19,556 bases of DNA. It comes from Syntrophorhabdaceae bacterium (lineage in GTDB: Bacteria > Desulfobacterota > Syntrophorhabdia > Syntrophorhabdales > Syntrophorhabdaceae). This document shows, piece by piece, positions 1-6,500 of this stretch. Below the pieces are notes generated by a model. It saw nothing but the letters and a program-made list of their open reading frames with translations, was not told the DNA's origin and did no database searches. The stretch is from positions 1 to 19,556 of the forward strand of contig JAOAFK010000237.1 of assembly GCA_026416315.1 (NCBI GenBank), in the 5' to 3' direction. Every line of letters begins with the position of its first letter. Within the stretch, counting starts at the first letter, position 1. The position numbers were made by a program, and so were the translations under genes.

Positions 1-1221
1 TTTCCTCAAAAAGGAGAAAACTACACAGGTTATAATTGCAGCGAGGACAGACACGGCAGGAGTAAATCCCTTTACAAGAAATACAACAATGGCAATAAGG
101 GGTAAAAAATGAAACCAATACATTTTTGTTAATTCTTTTAAGGTTTGTTTCTTTTCAAATGCAACAGCTTTCAGGCCAAATTTCTTTGCGTCGAATTCTA
201 CCATAAGGAGAAGCCCCCAGTAGTAAAGTGCAGCGGGGATAAGGGCAAGTTTTATCACATCCACATAACTAATTCTTAAAAATTCTGCTATTAAAAAGGC
301 AGCAGCACCCATAACAGGTGGTGTTGTAATGGCACCCATACCACCTGCTGCAAGAAATCCTCCGGCATTATCCTTATCATATCCTGCCTTTGACAGCATA
401 GGATAGGCTACAGAACCTATTGCAACTGTATTTGCCACACCTGAACCAGATGCCATAGCAAGAAGATATGAGGTAGCTACCACTGACCTGCCTGCTGCAG
501 TGGGTTTTTTACCCATGGCAGTGAAGGCAAAATCCACATAGAATTTACCTGCACCTGATGCAGTGAGGAATGCCCCAAATATGGTGAACATGATAATTAT
601 GGATGATGACACATCAATTGGCACTCCAAAGATACCTTCTAATGTCATATACATATGACCCACAATTCGCTCTATATCATATCCTCTATGGGTCCATGGG
701 GCAGGCAGCATAGGTCCCACATAGGCATAAACAAGAAAAATAATACATGCAATAGGCATGATTAAGCCTGAGCTTCTCCGTGTTGCCTCAAGAATAAGAA
801 TAATGAAGGCAACACCAAGTATCTTATCCCACAACTCAGGTGTTACTGCACGATATATGAAATCTTCAAAATCAATAAGCATATATAGAATACATGCAAT
901 TCCCACAAGGGCAAGGAAGACATCAACGAAATTTATCTTTCCTTTATATTTCTTTGCCATGGGGTAATAGAGAAAAGAAAGCACTATCATAAAGGCAACA
1001 TGTAAACCTCTTAGAATCTGAGTTGTCACAGGAAATATGGTAGCATAAATGGCAAAAAGTGACATGGCAACTGCAAGGGTGGTTATTGCTATATTCCAGA
1101 AGCCAGTTACCTTTCTTGTTACGCCTTCTTCTTCTTCAATGATCTCCTCAAGTTTTTTCTTTTGCTCTTCCGTTAACTGCTCGGTAGCCTCATCAAGAAT
1201 GGACTTTTCTTTATCAACCAT
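1..1221 (-). CDS. TRAP transporter fused permease (4TM/12TM, DctQM-type), 3' end outside window
   Basis: Membrane permease of a TAXI-type TRAP transporter, expected to use a sodium or proton gradient to import a carboxylate handed over by the periplasmic receptor. An open frame of 407 codons runs from the ATG at 1221 to the window edge without a stop. Residues 4-33 are a charged helix rich in Glu and Lys, followed by several hydrophobic segments (about 41-62, 73-88, 97-116, 134-170) that match the DctQ-like part. From about 205 the DctM-like part begins, with the conserved Gly/Ala-rich stretches MASGSGVANT (256-265) and AAGGMGAITTPPVMG (291-305) typical of fused TRAP permeases. Start choice is firm: GGAGG lies five bases upstream of the ATG. 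The gene sits three bases after the DUF1850 stop, in the order receptor, DUF1850, fused permease that is common for TAXI systems. Substrate unknown; the C-terminus is not visible. Confidence 0.93.
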   Translation of the reverse strand, partial: MVDKEKSILDEATEQLTEEQKKKLEEIIEEEEGVTRKVTGFWNIAITTLAVAMSLFAIYATIFPVTTQILRGLHVAFMIVLSFLYYPMAKKYKGKINFVDVFLALVGIACILYMLIDFEDFIYRAVTPELWDKILGVAFIILILEATRRSSGLIMPIACIIFLVYAYVGPMLPAPWTHRGYDIERIVGHMYMTLEGIFGVPIDVSSSIIIMFTIFGAFLTASGAGKFYVDFAFTAMGKKPTAAGRSVVATSYLLAMASGSGVANTVAIGSVAYPMLSKAGYDKDNAGGFLAAGGMGAITTPPVMGAAAFLIAEFLRISYVDVIKLALIPAALYYWGLLLMVEFDAKKFGLKAVAFEKKQTLKELTKMYWFHFLPLIAIVVFLVKGFTPAVSVLAAIITCVVFSFLRK

Positions 1222-1224
1222 GTA

Positions 1225-1677
1225 TTACCTCCATAAACAGTATTTAAAGAACATTATTAAAGGGATTCTTCTCAGTCTTATACGAACACTTCCATGAAAG
1301 TCCCTAAACTGAGATATCATAAACACCTTATCTTTTACATATAAAGTGTGTTTTCCTATACTATCCTTTGGGATACTAAATTCTTTAATGATAAGCTTTA
1401 TATTATCCTTTTTCTTACCTTCTATTCCAAAATATTCAAGGGCTGCATAATTTGTATCAACATGGTATAGAATTAAACTCCCATCTTCAACAAAAAACTT
1501 CTCAATTACTGGTACACCAAACATGGAATGCGTATACTGTAAGATAATTTCATCTTTATTTCTAACCCTTATTGGCCAGCCTCCTTCTCCTATTTCAAGA
1601 ACCTGTACTTTCACTATAAAGCTGAAGAGAAGAATGATAAACAAAAAAAAGAGGGGATACAGAATAGTTTTTTTAAT
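1225..1677 (-). CDS. DUF1850 family membrane-anchored protein of a TAXI TRAP operon
   Basis: Small protein of unknown biochemical role that usually sits between the TAXI receptor and the fused TRAP permease, as here. The core matches DUF1850: a hydrophobic N-terminal segment, then a short beta-rich domain containing the signature LQYTHSMFGVPVIE, with Tyr-Thr-His-Ser followed by Pro-Val-x-Glu. The start is uncertain. An ATG at 1779 would overlap the receptor gene by 83 bases and has no ribosome binding site. An ATT at 1677 gives a classic signal-anchor start (MKKTILYPLFF) and has AAGGG seven bases upstream, so I prefer it (150 residues), although ATT starts are rare. A GTG at 1743 is another option. 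The chosen start lies inside a strong hairpin (1654-1687), so translation or transcription of this gene is probably limited. I infer an accessory role in transport; family-level identity is fairly secure. Confidence 0.78.
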   Translation of the reverse strand: MKKTILYPLFFLFIILLFSFIVKVQVLEIGEGGWPIRVRNKDEIILQYTHSMFGVPVIEKFFVEDGSLILYHVDTNYAALEYFGIEGKKKDNIKLIIKEFSIPKDSIGKHTLYVKDKVFMISQFRDFHGSVRIRLRRIPLIMFFKYCLWR

Positions 1678-1687
1678 TCTGTATCCC
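1643..1687 (-). terminator. Perfect 12-bp hairpin plus U8 tract after the TAXI receptor gene (attenuator-like)
   Basis: On the minus strand GGGATACAGAAT (1687-1676) pairs perfectly with ATTCTGTATCCC (1665-1654) across a 10-base loop, followed by CTC and eight T residues (1650-1643). It lies ten bases after the receptor stop codon (1697-1699). By sequence this is an intrinsic terminator, but DUF1850 and permease genes continue directly downstream, so partial termination (attenuation) is the likely effect. Confidence 0.8.
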
Positions 1688-1696
1688 TTATGTTTT

Positions 1697-2710
1697 TTAC
1701 ACAGGGACGTTGAACCCTCTTTCTTTAAAGAATTTCTGCGCACCCTTGTGATAAGGAACTGCTTTATTTGATGCACCATCTGTCAAATTGATATTAAGGG
1801 CTTCTTTATGGATTGCTGCAAGTTCCTTTAAATGATCGAATATAGCCTTGAGCACATTATAAACAATATTTTCATCTAGATCCTGATGGCACATCAGTAA
1901 ATTGCCCACCGCTGCTACTTGGGTGTCATATTCAATTCCTGTATAGACTTTTTTAGGGATTACAGATTTGTAATAAACAGGTCCATATTTCTCTATCATT
2001 TTAGGTATAAGTTCGTCATGGGAGATAAGAACCATCTTTATACCAGGGGAAGCTGCAAGATCAAGCACAGAAGATGTGGGAACCCCTCCATCCCAGAAAT
2101 ATGCATCAATCTTACCATCTTTTAAGGCACCTGCAGACTCTGATGCACCAAGTCTGTCTCTTTTTATATCCCTATCAACATTTATGCCTGCTGCTTCAAG
2201 CACCCTTAATGCCTTAACCTCTGTTCCACTTCCTGGGGCACCTGTAGAAACCCTTTTTCCTTTTAGGTCTGAAACCTTCTTAATGCCTTTTCCTTCCACT
2301 GTCACCACATGCATAAGATTTGGATAAAGAACAGTAACTGTCCTTAATGGAATTGGTTTACCTTTAAAATGACCAAGACCTTTGTAGGCATCGTAACCTG
2401 AATCACCCATAACAAATCCAAAGTCAGCCTTCTTTGCTCCCAGTAATTTACAGTTATCCACAGAGGCAGCAGTTACTTCAGCTGCAGCCTCAACACCTGC
2501 ATATTTTGTTGCTAAACTTGCAATCCCACCCCCCATTACAAAATATACCCCGCCCATACCACCTGTTGCTATTGAGATCCTTTTTTTCTCCTGACCGAAT
2601 ACATGTGCTGGATTTCCCAGTATCATTGCACCACCTGCAACACCTGTAAGTTTTAGAAAATCTCGCCTACTGATCTTCTTACCATTTATGATGAAAAAAT
2701 CATTGCCCAT
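1697..2710 (-). CDS. TAXI family TRAP transporter solute-binding receptor with Tat signal
   Basis: Periplasmic receptor that binds the solute and delivers it to the fused permease encoded downstream. The 337-residue product opens with a twin-arginine signal, SRRDFLK at 14-20, followed by a weakly hydrophobic stretch and a probable cleavage near VFG-QE (about 39/40), so export by the Tat system is expected. The mature N-terminus IATGGMGGVYFVMGGGIA (47-64) is the signature of TAXI (TRAP-associated extracytoplasmic immunogenic) receptors. The frame is open further upstream to an ATG at 2788, but the ATG at 2710 is preceded by AAGGAGG six bases away and places the Tat motif correctly, so I take 2710. 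A sigma70-like promoter lies at 2759-2788 and a terminator-like hairpin follows the stop. Ligand not predictable; amino acids and dicarboxylates are known for the family. Confidence 0.92.
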   Translation of the reverse strand: MGNDFFIINGKKISRRDFLKLTGVAGGAMILGNPAHVFGQEKKRISIATGGMGGVYFVMGGGIASLATKYAGVEAAAEVTAASVDNCKLLGAKKADFGFVMGDSGYDAYKGLGHFKGKPIPLRTVTVLYPNLMHVVTVEGKGIKKVSDLKGKRVSTGAPGSGTEVKALRVLEAAGINVDRDIKRDRLGASESAGALKDGKIDAYFWDGGVPTSSVLDLAASPGIKMVLISHDELIPKMIEKYGPVYYKSVIPKKVYTGIEYDTQVAAVGNLLMCHQDLDENIVYNVLKAIFDHLKELAAIHKEALNINLTDGASNKAVPYHKGAQKFFKERGFNVPV

Positions 2711-2758
2711 AACAACCTCCTTTTTTTTGATTGATATATATTCTTGAAAGTTTTTACA

Positions 2759-2788
2759 ATCATATGGCATCATATACAAACTTGTCAA
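2759..2788 (-). promoter_or_regulatory. Predicted sigma70-type promoter of the TAXI TRAP operon
   Basis: Reading on the minus strand, TTGACA (2788-2783, perfect -35) is separated by 18 bases from TATGAT (2764-2759, five of six matches to TATAAT). Transcription would start near 2752, about 40 bases before the receptor ATG at 2710. This is pattern matching only. The spacer is one base longer than the optimum. Confidence 0.55.
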
Positions 2789-2850
2789 TATTTTTAAACC
2801 AGAATAATTTATTTTTTATATTTTTGGAGATGGATACCAAATTAAATAGC

Positions 2851-2878
2851 TTGACCTTGGCCTATTCATAATGATAAA
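2851..2878 (+). promoter_or_regulatory. Possible sigma70-type promoter of the CoA-transferase genes
   Basis: TTGACC (2851-2856) and GATAAA (2873-2878) are spaced by 16 bases in the divergent intergenic region, about 70 bases upstream of the CoA-transferase start. The -10 box is a weak match, so this is tentative. The 220-base gap between the two divergent genes (2711-2930) is very AT-rich and holds no other gene that I can see; it is the natural site for shared regulation. Confidence 0.35.
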
Positions 2879-2948
2879 TAGAAACCTAATATCTTTTTAA
2901 CACCGAACAAAAAACCAAAAATATGGATTTATGAAGGGAGAAGATGTA

Positions 2949-3926
2949 ATGACAAATAAAATGGAAATTGCCGATAAATTGATGTCCCTTGAAGAGGCTG
3001 TAAAAAAATTCATAAAAAACGGAAGTCAAATTGCATTAGGTGGATTTACTGTTATGAGAAACCCTATGGCACTGGCATACGAGATTATAAGACAGGGCAT
3101 AAAAGACCTTCATATAGTTTGTCATTCTCATGGTCAGGCACTTGATGTTTTAATTGGTGCAGGCTGTGTAAAGAGACTGGAAATTGCATATGGAGGGGCC
3201 GGAAGGTATGCACCTACCTGTATAAGATTTAAAAAGGCAATACAAAACGGTGAAATAGAGTTTGAGGATTATTCTAATTACCAGATGAGCTTAAGATTTC
3301 TTGCAGGTGCTTTAAATATACCATTTATTCCTACAAAATCAGGTCTCGGTTCAGATTTATTGAACTATGAAGGATTTTCAAAAGAAGTAAGAAAAGAAAG
3401 AAAGGTAGCCCCAAAAAAATTTGAAATAATGCAGAATCCCTTTATTGAAGAAAAGGATGAAGTTGTACTTTTGCCTGCCTTAAATCCTGATGTAACTCTC
3501 ATCCATGCACAATATGTTGGTGAAGATGGCACTGTCCGTATAAAGGGTTTAACTTTTGCAGATATCGAACAGGCAAAGGCGGCAGACTATGTCATTGTAA
3601 CATGTGAAGAAATTGTACCCCGTTCTTATATAAGACTTGATCCAGACCAGAATTCCTTGCCACCGTTTTTTGTGGATGCCATTGTAAAGGTTCCGTATGG
3701 AGCACATCCAACTGGCTGTTTTGCCTTTTATGATTATGACCCTAAACATTTGAATATGTACAGGGAATATGCCAACGATGATAATAAATTTAAGGAGTAT
3801 CTTGAAAGATGGGTTTATGGTGTCAAGACCCATGAAGAATATCTAAACAAAGTAGGAACTGAGATGCTCATAAAAATTAAAGCAAACCCGATTATTGGTT
3901 ATGCCGTTGGTCTTGATAGAAGATAA
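2949..3926 (+). CDS. CoA-transferase family I, alpha subunit (GctA-like)
   Basis: Alpha subunit of a two-subunit family I CoA-transferase, expected to move CoA between an acyl-CoA donor and a free carboxylate in the cytoplasm. The 325-residue length is close to glutaconate CoA-transferase subunit A (about 320). Early in the protein MSLEEAVKKFIKNGSQIALG and GGFTVMRNPMALAYEI match the conserved opening, with the glycine-rich turn and the helix after it; GAGCVKRLEIAYGG and the later LNPDVTLIHAQYVGEDGTVRI also fit. An ATG at 2931 is in frame, but GGGAG at 2936-2940 is well placed for the ATG at 2949, which I use. The beta subunit gene starts 14 bases downstream. Location between two TRAP systems suggests activation of an imported acid. 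The related IpdAB hydrolases of steroid breakdown share this fold, so transferase activity and substrate are inferred. Confidence 0.85.
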   Translation: MTNKMEIADKLMSLEEAVKKFIKNGSQIALGGFTVMRNPMALAYEIIRQGIKDLHIVCHSHGQALDVLIGAGCVKRLEIAYGGAGRYAPTCIRFKKAIQNGEIEFEDYSNYQMSLRFLAGALNIPFIPTKSGLGSDLLNYEGFSKEVRKERKVAPKKFEIMQNPFIEEKDEVVLLPALNPDVTLIHAQYVGEDGTVRIKGLTFADIEQAKAADYVIVTCEEIVPRSYIRLDPDQNSLPPFFVDAIVKVPYGAHPTGCFAFYDYDPKHLNMYREYANDDNKFKEYLERWVYGVKTHEEYLNKVGTEMLIKIKANPIIGYAVGLDRR

Positions 3927-3940
3927 AAAGGAGGAAAGAT

Positions 3941-4708
3941 ATGTCTTTAGCATACTCAGATAATGAAATGATGGCAATAAGTGCAGGCAGATTTATAAAA
4001 AACGGAGATATAGTATTCGCTGGAACAGGTGTTTCCATGCTTGCTGCAACGGCTGCAAAGAGAATTTATGCGCCAAAGGCGGTTGTATTTTTTGAAACAG
4101 GTGGCATAGACCCATCCCTTGATGAAATTCCCATGGCCGTATCAGACTTAAGAGTAATGAGTGGCACATGTTTGAATTCAGGACTCATTGAGGCATTTTC
4201 CATTGTGGGCCACAGAAAACTCCATACAATTGCTTTTCTTGGGGCAGCCCAAATAGATAAATATGGAAATCTCAATACCACATCCATTGGTGACTACCAT
4301 AGGCCGAAGACAAGATTTTCCGGAAGCGGTGGTGCCTGCGACGTGGCATCTTTTGCATCAGGTGTCATTACATTTATGCAACATGAAAAAAGAAGATTTG
4401 TGGAAAAACTCGATTACCTTACAAGTGTGGGCTGGTATAAAGGTGGTAATTCAAGGCAGGAGTTAGGCTTAACAAGAGGGGGTGCCCTTGCAGTTGTAAC
4501 AAATCTTGGGGTTATGCGATTTGATGAGAAGACAAAGGAGATGTATCTTGCAGAATATTATCCTGGTGTAACAGTTGAAAAAATTAAAGAAAATACTGGG
4601 TTTGAGATCGACGTATCAAGGGCAAAGGAGGCTATACCCCCAACAGAAGAAGAGCTAATGATTTTAAGAAACGAGGTAGATCCACAGAGATTGATCTGTA
4701 AGGCCTGA
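3941..4708 (+). CDS. CoA-transferase family I, beta subunit (GctB-like)
   Basis: Beta subunit partner of the preceding gene, 255 residues, close to GctB of glutaconate CoA-transferase (about 266). In family I enzymes a beta-subunit glutamate forms the acyl-anhydride and glutamyl-CoA intermediates. Here Glu52 in VVFFETGG (48-55) is at the expected place near the known catalytic Glu54 of GctB. Other family stretches are FAGTGVSMLAATAAKR (26-41), the GAAQID and GNLNTTSIGDY region, and the glycine-rich GSGGACDVAS. AAGGAGG lies eight bases upstream of the ATG and the gap to the alpha subunit is 14 bases, so the two are co-translated. Presence of the glutamate favours a true transferase over a non-catalytic relative. 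Donor and acceptor acids are unknown. Confidence 0.86.
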   Translation: MSLAYSDNEMMAISAGRFIKNGDIVFAGTGVSMLAATAAKRIYAPKAVVFFETGGIDPSLDEIPMAVSDLRVMSGTCLNSGLIEAFSIVGHRKLHTIAFLGAAQIDKYGNLNTTSIGDYHRPKTRFSGSGGACDVASFASGVITFMQHEKRRFVEKLDYLTSVGWYKGGNSRQELGLTRGGALAVVTNLGVMRFDEKTKEMYLAEYYPGVTVEKIKENTGFEIDVSRAKEAIPPTEEELMILRNEVDPQRLICKA

Positions 4709-4756
4709 AATTGATCAAAAATGGAAAAAACATTTTTTCACAAGGCAATAAATTTC

Positions 4757-4785
4757 TTGACAAAATTACACATGTAAAGTAGAAG
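4757..4785 (+). promoter_or_regulatory. Possible sigma70-type promoter upstream of the DctP TRAP operon
   Basis: A perfect -35 box TTGACA (4757-4762) is followed after 17 bases by TAGAAG (4780-4785), a weak -10 box. The 185-base gap (4709-4893) between the CoA-transferase and the DctP receptor contains no gene and no convincing terminator, so the TRAP operon may be served both by this promoter and by read-through. Confidence 0.4.
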
Positions 4786-4893
4786 TAACTTATTAAGATT
4801 GTATACAGTATCCAATTTTTTATAGGGCAGGTTAAAAAGGGGGTGAGACATAATAAATCTCTAAAAAATAAATAAAAAAAAGGGGGTTAAAAG

Positions 4894-5931
4894 ATGATCT
4901 ATAAAAAATTTTTAACAATTTTTATTGCTATTTCTTTTGTACTCAGCATCTATCTGCTTATTCCACAAAAATCCTTCGCCCAGGCACCAATTGTTTTGAA
5001 ATATGCAAATTTTCCTCCTGCTACTACATTTCCCTGCGTCCAGATGGAAAGATGGGCTAAAGAGGTAGAAAAGAGGACAAACGGAAAGGTTAAGGTCCAG
5101 ACATTCCCTGGAGGAACACTACTTCCTGCAAAAAGCATTTTTGATGGAGTTGTTACTGGCACAGCAGATATCGGCAACTTTGCCATGAGTTATCAGCCAG
5201 GTCGTTTCCCCGTTTCAGAGGCCATTGATTTACCCATAGGATTTTCAAGCGCAACCGCTGCAAGCCTTGCTTTGTTCGATCTAATAGAAAAATATAACCC
5301 AAAAGAGTTTGAAAAAGTTAAAGTGCTCACGCTTTTTACATGTCCACCTGCGGATATTATGTCAAAAATACCTGTTAAGTCTTTAAAAGACTTAAGGGGT
5401 CTTGAATTAAGGGCATCTGGCACAGGCGCAGAAGTTTTAAAAAGATTAGGTGCAACCCCTGTGGGCATGCCGCAATCCGAGGCACCGGAGGCTATACAGA
5501 AAGGTGTTGTTAAAGGAAATGTCTCATCCATGGAGATTTTAAAAGACTTTAATTTCGCTGCATATCTCCCATATGCAACAGAGGCAAATCTTTTTGTTGT
5601 ATCCTTTGCAGTGGTCATGAACAAAGATAAATGGAATTCTATGCCAGATGATGTAAAAAAGGTTCTCGATGGTTTAAGACGTGAACAGGCAGAATGGACA
5701 GGAAGATATGTGGACAACCATGTACAGGAGGCACTGAAGTGGTCAAAAGAAAAATACAACCATCAGCTCTTTAAATTTTCCGAAGCTGATATGAAAGAGA
5801 TTGAAAGATTGACAAAACCTATGATCGAAGACTACATAAAAAGAGTCAATGCCATGGGCCTTCCTGGTGAACAGATAATAAAAGATGTGTACGCACTAAA
5901 AGAAAAATACGAAAAACAGTATAAAAAATAA
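4894..5931 (+). CDS. TRAP transporter substrate-binding protein, DctP family
   Basis: Periplasmic receptor of a tripartite TRAP transporter, 345 residues, the usual DctP length. Residues 1-29 form a Sec signal peptide: Lys4-Lys5, a hydrophobic core (6-23) and a probable cleavage after SFA (27-29). The mature part begins with LKYANFPPATTFPC (35-48), and FPGGTL (71-76), GTADIG (89-94) and the strongly conserved region LKDLRGLELRASG (164-176) match the family; Arg173 corresponds to the arginine that usually forms the salt bridge with the ligand carboxylate. This supports a carboxylate substrate. A purine-rich ribosome binding site (AGGGGG) lies upstream of the ATG. The gene is followed by a stable hairpin and then the DctQ and DctM genes. 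It is unrelated in sequence to the TAXI receptor encoded at 1697-2710, so the two systems probably take up different solutes. Confidence 0.94.
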   Translation: MIYKKFLTIFIAISFVLSIYLLIPQKSFAQAPIVLKYANFPPATTFPCVQMERWAKEVEKRTNGKVKVQTFPGGTLLPAKSIFDGVVTGTADIGNFAMSYQPGRFPVSEAIDLPIGFSSATAASLALFDLIEKYNPKEFEKVKVLTLFTCPPADIMSKIPVKSLKDLRGLELRASGTGAEVLKRLGATPVGMPQSEAPEAIQKGVVKGNVSSMEILKDFNFAAYLPYATEANLFVVSFAVVMNKDKWNSMPDDVKKVLDGLRREQAEWTGRYVDNHVQEALKWSKEKYNHQLFKFSEADMKEIERLTKPMIEDYIKRVNAMGLPGEQIIKDVYALKEKYEKQYKK

Positions 5932-5935
5932 AAAA

Positions 5936-5980
5936 TTGTCCCTGCAGAAACACATATATATCCTCTGCAGGGACACAATT
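5936..5980 (+). repeat. Strong intercistronic stem-loop between DctP receptor and DctQ genes
   Basis: TGTCCCTGCAGA (5937-5948) pairs perfectly with TCTGCAGGGACA (5964-5975) over a 15-base loop, and flanking AATT/AATT bases can extend the stem with a two-base bulge. No T tract follows, so it is not a typical intrinsic terminator. It starts a few bases after the receptor stop codon. A likely role is protecting the receptor mRNA from 3' decay, raising receptor levels over the membrane subunits. Confidence 0.75.
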
Positions 5981-6014
5981 AACCCATAAAAAACCTCAAT
6001 TAAGGTGAATATCT

Positions 6015-6500
6015 ATGAAACACATTATAAAATTTAATGGATATCTAAATAGATTTCTTGCCTTTTTCAGCGGCATTGCAATCCTTATACTCACGACAAT
6101 TGCTGCAGGGAATATGCTGTTGAGGATTGTATATGTACCCATAAACGGCTCATACGAACTCATTGGTTTTTTTGGTGCAGTGGCAGTAGGCTTTGCCCTG
6201 GGATATACCCAGATTAGAAAGGATCATATCATAGTCACCATTTTCAGCGATAGATATCCAAAAAAATTGCAGCCATTTCTTGATGGCATAAACTATGTGA
6301 TAAACACATTCTTTTTTAGCCTTGTTTCTTGGCAGACATTTAAATGGGGCATGAAAATTCAAAAAACTGGTGAATTATCCGAGACTTTAAAAATCATCTT
6401 TCATCCATTTGTATATTGTCTTGCAATTGGCTTTGCAGCATTAAGCTTAACATTGTTTATTGACTTTTTGATACTCTTCTATAAGGAGAAAAAGGCATGA
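6015..6500 (+). CDS. TRAP transporter small permease subunit, DctQ family
   Basis: Small integral membrane subunit of the TRAP transporter, 161 residues, expected to have four transmembrane helices. Hydrophobic segments are visible at about 12-34, 45-63, 90-105 and 131-155. It is thought to assist the large permease DctM and to contact the loaded receptor. Features typical of the family are the opening LNRFLAFFSGIAILILT (11-27) and the GSYELIGFFGAVAVGFALGY region with a conserved Glu in the second segment. AAGGTGA lies upstream of the ATG. The stop codon overlaps the start of the DctM gene by four bases (ATGA), so translation is coupled. Family assignment rests on length, helix pattern and position between DctP and DctM genes. 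Confidence 0.9.
   Translation: MKHIIKFNGYLNRFLAFFSGIAILILTTIAAGNMLLRIVYVPINGSYELIGFFGAVAVGFALGYTQIRKDHIIVTIFSDRYPKKLQPFLDGINYVINTFFFSLVSWQTFKWGMKIQKTGELSETLKIIFHPFVYCLAIGFAALSLTLFIDFLILFYKEKKA

Noticed and set aside
1678..1779. Upstream ATG at 1779 as start of the DUF1850 gene
   Set aside because: It would overlap the receptor gene by 83 bases, lacks a ribosome binding site and adds 34 residues ahead of a normal signal anchor. A shorter start is more likely, though unproven.
2711..2788. In-frame N-terminal extension of the TAXI receptor to an ATG at 2788
   Set aside because: The extension would overlap the predicted promoter, puts 26 residues before the Tat signal, and ignores the strong AAGGAGG before the ATG at 2710.
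4709..4760. AAAAATG/CATTTTT inverted repeat after the beta CoA-transferase gene as a terminator
   Set aside because: Only 7 bp, entirely weak pairs, and no T tract beyond the stem itself; not strong enough to call.
5193..5759. A 188-codon open frame on the minus strand inside the DctP receptor gene
   Set aside because: It is fully antisense to a gene with clear family motifs, has no ribosome binding site and its translation matches no recognisable family.
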